Below, piece after piece: positions 41,286-48,811 of a stretch of DNA of 54,688 nucleotides. The stretch spans positions 1 through 54,688 of the forward strand of contig JAHBWA010000053.1 of assembly GCA_019637195.1 (NCBI GenBank), read 5' to 3'. The notes below the pieces were generated by a model. That model saw nothing but the letters and a program-made list of their open reading frames with translations, was not told where the DNA came from and searched no databases. Position numbers and translations under genes: made by a program. The stretch's first letter is position 1. Every line of letters begins with the position of its first letter. This stretch comes from Labilithrix sp. (GTDB taxonomy: Bacteria > Myxococcota_A > Polyangia > Polyangiales > Polyangiaceae).

Positions 41286-43574
41286 CTACGTGGAGCCTCC
41301 CGCGGCGAGCTCCCTGCGAGCGCGCCGCGCGCCCTCGACCATGTTCCGCAACGCCGCCTCGACCTCAGGCCAGCCACGCGTCTTGAGCCCGCAGTCCGGG
41401 TTCACCCAGAGGCGCTCGGCGGGGACGACCTTGGCGGCCCGCGCGAGCAGTTCGACGATCTCGTCGATCGTCGGGACGCGGGGCGAGTGGATGTCGTAGA
41501 CGCCCGGACCGACCTCGTTGGGGTAGCGGTACGTCGCGAACGCCTCGAGGAGCTCCATGCGCGAGCGCGACGTCTCGATGCTGACGACGTCCGCGTCCAT
41601 CGCGCCGATGGCGTCGATGATGTCGTTGAACTCCGAGTAGCACATGTGCGTGTGGATCTGCGTGTCGTCGCGCACCGGCGAGGACGCGACGCGGAAGGCG
41701 TCGACGGCCCAGTCGAGGTACGCGCGCCACTCGGCGCGGCGCAGCGGGAGCCCCTCGCGAATGGCGGGCTCGTCGATCTGGATCACGCGGAGGCCGGCGG
41801 CTTCGAGATCGACGACCTCGTCGCGGATCGCGAGGGCGATCTCACGGCACGTCTTCGAGCGCGGCTGATCGACGCGTACGAACGACCATTGCAGGATCGT
41901 CACCGGCCCCGTGAGCATGGCCTTCATCGGAAGCTTCGTGAGCGACTGCGCGTACCGCGACCACGCCACGGTCATCGGCGCGGGGCGCGCGACGTCGCCG
42001 TAGATGATCGGCGGCTTGACGCACCGGGAGCCGTAGCTCTGGACCCAGCCGTTCTTCGTGAACGCGAAGCCGTCGAGCTGCTCGCCGAAGTACTCGACCA
42101 TGTCGTTGCGCTCGAACTCGCCGTGGACGAGCACGTCGAGGCCGAGGCTCTCCTGCCGGCGAACGGCGCGCTCGGTCTCCTCGCGGAGGAACTTCTCGTA
42201 GCTCGCGCCGTCGCGCTTCTTCGCCTTGTGCTCGGCTCGGGCGGCGCGGACCTCGGACGTCTGCGGGAACGAGCCGATGGTCGTGGTGGGGAGGAGCGGC
42301 AGCCCGAGCGTCTTCTGCGCCTCGCGGCGGGCGGCGTAGGGGTTCTTCCGTCGCGCCATGTCGGCGGTCACGGACTCGAGCCGGGCGGCCACGGCGGGGC
42401 GGTTGACCCGCTTCGACGCGGCGCGGCTCGCCTTCGCCGCGCGGCTCTTCTCGAAGGCGTCGCCGAGGGCGCCCCCGTCGACGGCCCGCGCGAGCGCGCT
42501 GATCTCCTCGAGCTTGTCGGTCGCGAAGGCGAGCCAGCTCGAGAGCTCGGCGTCGAGCTCGGTCTCCGTGCTCCGATCCACCGGGCAATGCAGGAGAGAG
42601 CACGAGGGGCCCACGAAGAGCTTCTCGGTGCCGCGTGCGTCGCCGATCTTCTTCAGCGACGCGAGCGCGTCGTCGAGGTCCGCGCGCCAGACATTGCGAC
42701 CGTCGACGACGCCCGCCGACAGGACGCGATCCTTCGGCAGGGCCTCGCAGACAGCCTCGAGCTGCTCCCTGCCGCGGACGAGGTCGACGTGCAGCCCCGA
42801 GACCGGGAGGCTCGTCGCGAGCTCGAGGTTGTCGCCGAGAGCGCCGAAGTACGTCGTGAGGAGCGTCCGAGGCGCGCCGCTCACCTTCGAGATGCGCTCG
42901 TAGGCCGTCCGGAAGGCGGCCTCGGCGGCGCCGTCGAGGTCGGTGACGAGGCAGGGCTCGTCGAGCTGCACCCACGCGGCGCCCTCGCGGCCGAGCGCGC
43001 CGAGGAGCTCTTCGTAGACCGGCAGGAGCCGATCCAGGAGCGTCACGACCGGCGCGCCGTGCATCTTCCCGAGGAGGAGGAGCGACACGGGACCGACGAG
43101 GACCGGGCGCGTCGTGACCCCGAGCGCGGCGGCTTCGCGCAGCTCCGCGAGCGGCTTGTCCGAGCCGCGACGGAACGACATGCCGGGGAAGAGCTCCGGG
43201 ACGATGTAGTGGTAGTTCGTGTCGAACCACTTCGTCATCTCCATCGCCGGGACGTCGACGCCGTCTGCCTGGAACCCGCGCGCCATCGCGAAGTGGGCGC
43301 GCAGCGGGTTCGACTCGAGCGCCGTGTAGCGAGGCGGCGTCGCGCCCACGAGCTGGATGGTGTCGAGCACCTGGTCGTAGAGCGCGAAGTCGTTGCTCGG
43401 GACGTGCTCGATGCCGGCGGCGCGCTGGAGGCGCCAGTGCTCGGCGCGCAGCTCCTTGGCCACACCGAGGAGCGCGTCCGCGCTGCTCTTGCCGCTCCAG
43501 TGCGACTCGAGCGCGCGCTTGAGCTCGCGGTGCTTACCGATGCGTGGAAATCCCAGGTTCGTCGCGATCGTCAT
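41286..43574 (-). CDS. metE: Cobalamin-independent methionine synthase
   Basis: 762 residues from the ATG at 43574 with GAGGAGG as a strong ribosome binding site; the frame runs on to 43745 but that part is the leader. It begins MTIATNLGFPRIGKHRELKR, the typical MetE start. The zinc site is complete: His643 and Cys645 in QIHTHMCYSEF, a Glu in the following region, and Cys728 in WVNPDCGLKTRGW. TTIGSFPQT and the folate-binding N-terminal half are also present. It transfers the methyl of 5-methyltetrahydropteroyltriglutamate to homocysteine in the cytosol without B12. It is the first gene after a cobalamin riboswitch, and a hairpin can mask its ribosome binding site. Confidence 0.97.
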   Translation of the reverse strand: MTIATNLGFPRIGKHRELKRALESHWSGKSSADALLGVAKELRAEHWRLQRAAGIEHVPSNDFALYDQVLDTIQLVGATPPRYTALESNPLRAHFAMARGFQADGVDVPAMEMTKWFDTNYHYIVPELFPGMSFRRGSDKPLAELREAAALGVTTRPVLVGPVSLLLLGKMHGAPVVTLLDRLLPVYEELLGALGREGAAWVQLDEPCLVTDLDGAAEAAFRTAYERISKVSGAPRTLLTTYFGALGDNLELATSLPVSGLHVDLVRGREQLEAVCEALPKDRVLSAGVVDGRNVWRADLDDALASLKKIGDARGTEKLFVGPSCSLLHCPVDRSTETELDAELSSWLAFATDKLEEISALARAVDGGALGDAFEKSRAAKASRAASKRVNRPAVAARLESVTADMARRKNPYAARREAQKTLGLPLLPTTTIGSFPQTSEVRAARAEHKAKKRDGASYEKFLREETERAVRRQESLGLDVLVHGEFERNDMVEYFGEQLDGFAFTKNGWVQSYGSRCVKPPIIYGDVARPAPMTVAWSRYAQSLTKLPMKAMLTGPVTILQWSFVRVDQPRSKTCREIALAIRDEVVDLEAAGLRVIQIDEPAIREGLPLRRAEWRAYLDWAVDAFRVASSPVRDDTQIHTHMCYSEFNDIIDAIGAMDADVVSIETSRSRMELLEAFATYRYPNEVGPGVYDIHSPRVPTIDEIVELLARAAKVVPAERLWVNPDCGLKTRGWPEVEAALRNMVEGARRARRELAAGGST

Positions 43575-43610
43575 GGCTCCTCCTCGAAGGTTCGGTGGAG
43601 AGGAGAGGCC
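43575..43610 (-). promoter_or_regulatory. Hairpin that can sequester the metE ribosome binding site
   Basis: In the minus-strand mRNA the segment 43610-43600 (GGCCUCUCCUC) can pair with 43585-43575 (GAGGAGGAGCC), which contains the Shine-Dalgarno sequence. Ten of eleven positions pair (one C-A mismatch, one G-U) around a 14-nt loop, directly before the AUG. This is the classic layout for translational shut-off by a riboswitch. Confidence 0.65.
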
Positions 43611-43640
43611 GGCGAAACGCGCACGAACGCCCGACGACGT

Positions 43641-43727
43641 TCCGCTCACGCTTCGTCCGACGGCTCGCCCCCTCGGGCGACTCGGAGCTCGTGAGCGGAC
43701 GGGCGAGCCAAAGAGCGCGAGCCGTCG
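43641..43727 (-). promoter_or_regulatory. Leader with mutually exclusive stems between riboswitch and metE
   Basis: Four perfect pairings compete: 43641-43650 with 43690-43699 (10 bp), 43662-43670 with 43701-43709 (9 bp), 43658-43667 with 43718-43727 (10 bp), and 43665-43670 with 43675-43680 (6 bp). The shared segment 43658-43670 can pair with three partners. No U-tract is present, so an antiterminator system would need Rho, or the switch acts on translation. Confidence 0.55.
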
Positions 43728-43826
43728 ATCGATGGAGCTACCCATCGACGCATTTCGCGCCGTTCGGACCTACCCGCCTTCCCTCGAGGCTCCCAGGTCG
43801 AACCGACGACGGTGAGGCCGACGTCG

Positions 43827-44012
43827 GGTGCGGGCAGGTCTTCGGACTCGCGAGCTCTCCGGCGAACCGGGTTCCTACTGTCCGTCGCTTCCCAGCCGCC
43901 CCTGAGGGGAGGACCAGTGCATGAGACGGGGGTCGTTCTCGCTTACCGCTGCGGGGCAGTCCCGGATTCCCACCGGGTTCCCTTTTAAGCCCTGAGACGA
44001 GCCCAGAGCACC
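43827..44012 (-). promoter_or_regulatory. Cobalamin (B12) riboswitch upstream of metE
   Basis: Reading the minus strand, the conserved blocks appear in the expected order: GGGAACCCGGUG, AAUCCGGGACUGCCCC, GCAGCGGUAAGC, and the B12 box AGUCCGAAGACCUGCC (43848-43833). P1 is formed by GGUGC (44008-44012) and GCACC (43827-43831). The start of the transcript predicted from the promoter at 44026-44053 is only a few bases upstream. It binds adenosylcobalamin-type ligands and represses downstream genes; here metE, the DUF6580-like gene and the btuF-like gene. Confidence 0.95.
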
Positions 44013-44025
44013 AGCACACTCTTCG

Positions 44026-44053
44026 CTTACACCTCGCCGCGATTCGGCGTCAA
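44026..44053 (-). promoter_or_regulatory. Promoter of the riboswitch-metE transcript
   Basis: On the minus strand TTGACG (44048-44053) and TGTAAG (44026-44031) are 16 bp apart; four of six bases in the -10 fit consensus. The predicted start at about 44019 precedes the P1 stem by a few bases, so the RNA begins essentially at the aptamer. Confidence 0.55.
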
Positions 44054-44192
44054 GCCGATCGCCTCGTGCGCTGCGCGCGCGAGCTGCCCGCGCAGGCGGC
44101 GGGACCGACCGACGCGGCCGCCTGTCCACGACCGCAGCGATGCCCGACGCGACCGCCGACCGCGGAGCGGCTCGAGCGCGCGGGGCAGCAGG

Positions 44193-44672
44193 TCAAGGCG
44201 CGCAGACCGCGAGGATCCGCGCGAGGTACGTCGCGCGCCACGCGTCGCGCCCGGGCACCTTGGTCACCTCACGCGACGCGAGCTCGAGCGTGAAGCGCAG
44301 CGGTCGCGCGGCGTGCGCGGCGGCGATCGACGAGAGCACCGGGTGCTCCGCGAGGTTCGTGAGCTCGATCCGCGTCGCGTGGTGGTGCGGCATCGGGATG
44401 TAGCCGGGCAGTGACCACTCGCTGCCGGCGAAGACGAGATCGATCCAGTAGGTCCCGGGGACCTCGACGGCGACGAACGACGCGAGGCGCGGAACCCCGG
44501 CGTCGGACGACGCGGGCGGACACGGAGGAGCCGTGGCGGCCGCGGCTCGCGCGGACGGCTGAGCCGGCTCGGCGGGCGGCGCTGTCGTGGACGTGCTCTC
44601 CCTGCAAGCGACGAGCAGCACGCCCGAGGCGAAGACGCCGGCGCCGAGCGGTCGATGCTTCACGCCGATCAT
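44193..44672 (-). CDS. Small lipoprotein, unrecognised
   Basis: 159 residues from the ATG at 44672 (MIGVKHRPLGAGVFASGVLL); an in-frame start at 44693 adds seven residues. The lipobox is LLVACRES (Cys at about 23). A linker rich in Ala/Pro/Thr reaches about residue 60, then a short beta-rich domain has FVAVEVPGTYWIDLVFAGSE and a His cluster PMPHHHATRIEL. It ends ILAVCAP. No family is recognised. Its 3' end is 140 bp from the metE promoter and read in the same direction, but the promoter at 44026 makes metE transcription independent. Confidence 0.65.
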   Translation of the reverse strand: MIGVKHRPLGAGVFASGVLLVACRESTSTTAPPAEPAQPSARAAAATAPPCPPASSDAGVPRLASFVAVEVPGTYWIDLVFAGSEWSLPGYIPMPHHHATRIELTNLAEHPVLSSIAAAHAARPLRFTLELASREVTKVPGRDAWRATYLARILAVCAP

Positions 44673-44794
44673 TGTGGCACGTCGAGGCGTCACGATCGCC
44701 AGGACGGGCGCCGCCAGGACGGGCTCGCCCGGTCCGCTCGGCTGCCGATGCCGCGTTGTGGTACACGGGGCGTCACGTCGTAGGAGGACGGCCC

Positions 44795-46594
44795 TTGTCG
44801 CACGAAACAGCGCTCATCGCGACGATCGGCGTCGGCATCGCGCTGGCGTTGTTCCTCGGCCTCCTGGCGACGCGGCTGCGCCTCCCGCCCCTCGTCGGCT
44901 ACCTGCTCGCGGGCGTGGCGATCGGCCCCTTCACGCCGGGCTTCGTCGGCGACGCCGGGCTCGCGGGCCAGCTGGCGGAGATCGGCGTCATCCTCCTCAT
45001 GTTCGGCGTCGGCATCCACTTCTCGGTCGCCGATCTCCTGTCGGTCCGTCGCATCGCGCTCCCGGGCGCGGTCGTGCAGATCGCCGTCGCCACCATCCTC
45101 GGCGCCGTCGCCAGCCGGCTCTGGGGCTGGAGCTTCGGCTCGGGCATCGTCTTCGGGCTCTGCCTCTCGGTCGCGAGCACGGTCGTGCTCCTGCGCGCCC
45201 TCGAGGACAGGCGGATGGTCGAGTCCATCGACGGGAAGATCGCCGTCGGCTGGCTGATCGTCGAGGACCTCGCGACGGTCGTGGTCCTCGTCCTCTTGCC
45301 CGCGCTCAGCGGACTGCTCGGCGGAGACGCGCCCGAAGCCGCCGACGCCGACGGGACCGGGGCGGCCAAGTCGATCCTCTTCGCGCTCGGCCTCACGTTC
45401 GCGAAGGTCGGCGCCTTCGTAGCCCTCACGTTCGTCGTCGGGAGACGCGCGGTACCGTGGCTCCTCCAGCGCGTCGCGAACACGGGTTCGCGCGAGCTCT
45501 TCACGCTCGCGGTGCTCGCGGTCGCGCTCGGGATCGCGGCGGGCGCGGCCGCGCTGTTCGGCGTCTCCTTCGCCCTCGGCGCCTTCTTCGCCGGGATGGT
45601 CGTCAACGGCTCGCCGCTCAGCCACGCCGCGGCGCGCGACTCCCTCCCGCTCCAGGACGCCTTCGCCGTCCTCTTCTTCGTCGCCGTCGGGATGCTCTTC
45701 GATCCCACCATCCTGCTCGAGCACCCGGTCGAGGTGCTGACCGTCGTGCTCATCGTCGTCGTCGGCAAGGCGGTGGCGGCGCTGGTGATCGTCCTCGCGT
45801 TCGGCTACCCCGTGCGCACGGCGTTCACGATCTCCGCGAGCCTCGCGCAGATCGGCGAGTTCTCGTTCATCCTCGCCGCGCTCGCGCGGACGCACGGCCT
45901 CTTGCCGGCCGAGGGCCAGAGCTTGATCGTCGCGGCGGCGCTCCTCTCGATCAGCCTCAACCCGGTCGCGTTCCGGTTCTCCGACTGGGCCGGCGAGTGG
46001 ATCATGGCGCGTCCGCGCCTCGTCGCGCTGCTCGAGCGCGCCGGCGCCGGCGGCAGCACGTCACCGAGCGCCGGCCGGGCCTCGCTCCGCGACCACGTGA
46101 TCCTCGTCGGGTTCGGCCGGGTGGGCGGCGCCGTCGGCGCGGCGCTCGAACGGCAGAAGATCCCGTTCGTCGTCGTGGAGGAGAGCCGGGGACGAGCCGA
46201 GGAGGCGCGCAAGCAGCACCACCCCCCGATCGTCTACGGCGACGCCACGCGACGCGACGTCCTCGACGAGGCCGGCGTCGCCCGCGCGTCGATGCTCATC
46301 GTCACGGTCCCCGATCCCTTCCACGCGAGGACGGTCGTCGAGAACGCCTACGCCGCCAACGCCGCGATCTCCACGGTGGTCCGCACGCACAGCGAGAGCG
46401 AGCGCGCCTACCTGGAGAGCCACGGCGTCGGCCTCGCGCTCGTCGGCGAGAAGGAGCTGGCGATCGGCCTCGCCCACCACGCCATCCTGGTCATGGGGGG
46501 GACGGAAGAAGACGCCGACGCCGCGGTCGACGCGATCCGGAGCACTCCCCGCCCTCACCAGCCGGCGCGCGCTCGCGAAGAAGCGCCGAGCTGA
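44795..46594 (+). CDS. CPA2-family cation/proton antiporter with a TrkA-N (RCK) domain
   Basis: 599 residues. I choose the TTG at 44795 because AGGAGGA lies 6 nt upstream and the first helix starts just after it (LSHETALIATIGVGIALALF). About 12 membrane helices follow, including LPPLVGYLLAGVAIGPFTPG, then DGKIAVGWLIVEDLATVVVL and ISASLAQIGEFSFILAALAR, signature blocks of the KefB/YbaL group. The cytoplasmic end is a Rossmann RCK-N domain with DHVILVGFGRVGGAVGAALE (GxGxxG) and an acidic residue after the second strand (VVVEES). It probably exchanges K+ or Na+ for H+ under nucleotide control. The long frame back to 44411 is not coding. Confidence 0.9.
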   Translation: MSHETALIATIGVGIALALFLGLLATRLRLPPLVGYLLAGVAIGPFTPGFVGDAGLAGQLAEIGVILLMFGVGIHFSVADLLSVRRIALPGAVVQIAVATILGAVASRLWGWSFGSGIVFGLCLSVASTVVLLRALEDRRMVESIDGKIAVGWLIVEDLATVVVLVLLPALSGLLGGDAPEAADADGTGAAKSILFALGLTFAKVGAFVALTFVVGRRAVPWLLQRVANTGSRELFTLAVLAVALGIAAGAAALFGVSFALGAFFAGMVVNGSPLSHAAARDSLPLQDAFAVLFFVAVGMLFDPTILLEHPVEVLTVVLIVVVGKAVAALVIVLAFGYPVRTAFTISASLAQIGEFSFILAALARTHGLLPAEGQSLIVAAALLSISLNPVAFRFSDWAGEWIMARPRLVALLERAGAGGSTSPSAGRASLRDHVILVGFGRVGGAVGAALERQKIPFVVVEESRGRAEEARKQHHPPIVYGDATRRDVLDEAGVARASMLIVTVPDPFHARTVVENAYAANAAISTVVRTHSESERAYLESHGVGLALVGEKELAIGLAHHAILVMGGTEEDADAAVDAIRSTPRPHQPARAREEAPS

Positions 46595-46801
46595 TCGCCG
46601 GATGCGCCGTCGACAGACCCGGCCCGAAGCGTGACGCCGTCGAGGCCACCGCCGCTGGGGGCCTCCCGCGCCGGTCGCTGCGTCTGGCAGGCGAACGCCT
46701 GGCTCGACCGGAGCGAGGCCCCGGAGGTGAGTCCTCGATGGACTCGGGCCACCCGAGGATCGAGCTCGAGCGCGATCTGGGCTATGAGCCTCGGGCGAGC
46801 C

Positions 46802-47458
46802 ATGTCGACTCAATTGACGCTCCAGGAGACGAACGCGAGCGGAGGCCTCCTCCCGGCGACCTTCGCGCAGGTCCTCTCGAGGCTGGCCAACGTCCACGCC
46901 GCGACGCCGACGCCGCGCGGCGTGATGTACGGGCAGGAGCTCCGGCTCGCGCTCGGGCTCTCGCCGAACGATCCGGCCTGCGCGGCGTTCTTGCTCGACT
47001 TCGCCGGCCAGGGACGGCGGGTGAAGGGCGCCGCTCACGGCCCGAGCGCGGCGCTCCTGACGTGGGCCTTCCACGCGCTCGCGCGTTCGCTCCGTTGCAC
47101 GTTGCTCGACGCGAACGTGGGTCGGGAGATCGAGGCGAGCCCGGAGGCACGTCGCGCCGCAGCCGTCGCCTACCTCACGGCGTACGAGGCGGACGTCCTG
47201 GCGTCCCGGACGAGGCGAGCCGACGCCGAGGACGGCGCTGCCTTCCTCGCATGGCTCGCGCGGGAAGAGCACGTCGCGCTCACGGCGGACGACGCCGAAG
47301 CCGTCGAGGCGCTCGGCGCCGCGCTGCCGATGAGGGACGCGCCCGCGCTCTACGAGCTGCTCCTCGAGAGCGACGCGGTAGAGGACGTCTTCATCAGCGA
47401 GCGCGAGCTCGCGTCGCTCCTGACGCGCTTCGAGGCACGAACGGCCGCCGACGGCTGA
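46802..47458 (+). CDS. Hypothetical cytoplasmic protein
   Basis: 218 residues from the ATG at 46802 (MSTQLTLQETNASGGLLPAT). The frame extends to 46631 but the added part is atypical and precedes a TATGAG -10-like box (46783-46788). It is almost entirely helical and lacks signal peptide, membrane span and cysteine motifs. The C-terminal half is acidic (LLESDAVEDVFISERELASL). I recognise no domain. The 207 bp between this gene and the antiporter show no other gene. Confidence 0.6.
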   Translation: MSTQLTLQETNASGGLLPATFAQVLSRLANVHAATPTPRGVMYGQELRLALGLSPNDPACAAFLLDFAGQGRRVKGAAHGPSAALLTWAFHALARSLRCTLLDANVGREIEASPEARRAAAVAYLTAYEADVLASRTRRADAEDGAAFLAWLAREEHVALTADDAEAVEALGAALPMRDAPALYELLLESDAVEDVFISERELASLLTRFEARTAADG

Positions 47459-47545
47459 AGCTTCACCGCGTCGATCCGCTCTCCCCACCAAGCGGAGCCC
47501 ACCTCCCATGCACCCGAGCTCGCGCCGCGGCCCTGGAGCGCTCCG

Positions 47546-48184
47546 ATGACCAACGACGAACGCCGCGCCTTCGTCCTCGAGCACACGCGGCTGTCGCCGG
47601 TCCCGCTGGTGCCGGAGATCGCGATCCGTCGCGCCGACGCGGTCACGCCCGTCTGGTTCGAGCTCGCGCGCTGGCTCGACGACGACGTCGTCGACGTCCC
47701 CTTCTGGTGTGTGCCATGGGCCGGCGGCCAAGCGCTCGCGCGCTACGTGCTCGACCACCCCGACGTCGTTCGAGGCAAGCGGGTGCTCGACTTCGCGTGC
47801 GGCGGCGGGCTCGTCGCGATCGCGGCGGCGCGCGCCGGGGCGACCGTGTGGGCGGTGGACATCGATCCGATGGCTGCCGTGACGACGAGCCTCAACGCGG
47901 CGGCCAACGGCGTCGAGCTGGAGGTGACGACGAGGAACGTGGTCGGAGAATCGCTGCCGGACGTCGCGCTCGTCCTCGCCGGCGACGTCTGGTACGAGCC
48001 CGCGCCGTCGGCGGCGTTTCGTCGTTGGTTCCGGAGGCTCGCGGCCCCGGTCATCACGGCCGACTCCGGCCGGCCGTACGCGCCGAGGCGGATCCGCGAG
48101 CTCGCGCGGTACGAGGTGCCGACGCCGTTCGAGCTCGAGGCGCGGACGACGCGAACGGCCCGCGTCTCGATGTTCGAGCGGTAG
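47546..48184 (+). CDS. Class I methyltransferase similar to ETFB lysine methyltransferase
   Basis: 212 residues from an ATG with GGAG upstream. After VPFWCVPWAGGQALARYVLD, a hallmark of the ETFBKMT/PrmA-like group, comes motif I in KRVLDFACGGGLVAIAAARA (D-x-A-C-G-G-G), then WAVDIDPMAAVTTSLNAAAN and LVLAGDVWYEP (the DVxYE post-motif II block). The closest well-studied relatives trimethylate lysines of the electron-transfer flavoprotein beta subunit; the substrate here is unproven. The product is soluble and cytosolic. It stands 87 bp after the hypothetical gene and may share its transcript. Confidence 0.82.
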   Translation: MTNDERRAFVLEHTRLSPVPLVPEIAIRRADAVTPVWFELARWLDDDVVDVPFWCVPWAGGQALARYVLDHPDVVRGKRVLDFACGGGLVAIAAARAGATVWAVDIDPMAAVTTSLNAAANGVELEVTTRNVVGESLPDVALVLAGDVWYEPAPSAAFRRWFRRLAAPVITADSGRPYAPRRIRELARYEVPTPFELEARTTRTARVSMFER

Positions 48185-48224
48185 CGGCTGGCGTCGCGCG
48201 ATCTCGTGGACGCCGCCACGCGCC

Positions 48225-48521
48225 TCAGCTCAGGTGAACGACTCGGTCCTCGGAGATCCCGAGAAAATGCTGGATCGCGCCCTCCGCGCCGTCGCACTGA
48301 TCGCCGAGCGTGTGGTGATCCCCCGCCAGGACGACGAGGCCTTGAAGCACGCGCACGCCTCGACCGAGCGCCCGCCTCAGGAACCTCGCGGAGAAGTCGT
48401 TCCGACGCCGCAGCATGTACGTGAGGTGCTCGGCGAACCGCGGGAGCGCCAGGCCGTAGCCAGTCGCTTGCGTCACGTAGTTCGGATCGAGCCCTCGGAG
48501 AGGCGAGAGCGAGGGCGGCAT
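48225..48521 (-). CDS. Small hypothetical protein
   Basis: 98 residues from an ATG; an in-frame TAA four codons upstream fixes the 5' limit. Third codon positions are strongly G/C as in neighbouring genes. The sequence looks protein-like (LDPNYVTQATGYGLALPRFA, then EHLTYMLRRRNDFSARFLRR), soluble, with no known domain. It sits in a 627-bp gap between the methyltransferase gene and addA, downstream of the 48575-48757 ORF. Confidence 0.45.
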   Translation of the reverse strand: MPPSLSPLRGLDPNYVTQATGYGLALPRFAEHLTYMLRRRNDFSARFLRRALGRGVRVLQGLVVLAGDHHTLGDQCDGAEGAIQHFLGISEDRVVHLS

Positions 48522-48574
48522 GTCGTGGCATTAGACCGGGATCCTGCGCCCGACGGCGATCGCGGTGAGCCGCC

Positions 48575-48757
48575 TCAGCGATAGTGCGCCTTGGAGACCT
48601 CGTTGAACCTCCCGTAGTACGGGGTGACCTGATCACGCTGGATCCGGCCGTCCGAGCGAGCTCGCGCCTGCGGCATGATCGACAGGTGGTGAACCACGCG
48701 CGCGCACATCAAATAGACGATCGCTTCACGCGCGTAGATTTTGACTGTGCGACTCAC
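48575..48757 (-). CDS. Possible small ORF
   Basis: 60 residues from a GTG (MSRTVKIYAREAIVYLMCAR). It ends RDQVTPYYGRFNEVSKAHYR, a plausible folded sequence, and codon use is moderately G/C at third positions. It starts 54 bp after the addA stop and is followed by the 48225-48521 ORF; both might be remnants of one older gene. I recognise no family, and it could be spurious. Confidence 0.3.
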   Translation of the reverse strand: MSRTVKIYAREAIVYLMCARVVHHLSIMPQARARSDGRIQRDQVTPYYGRFNEVSKAHYR

Positions 48758-48811
48758 CGATCACGATGGGACCCGTGCGGCGCGCGCAGTCGGACAGGAT
48801 CCAACGGGCGC

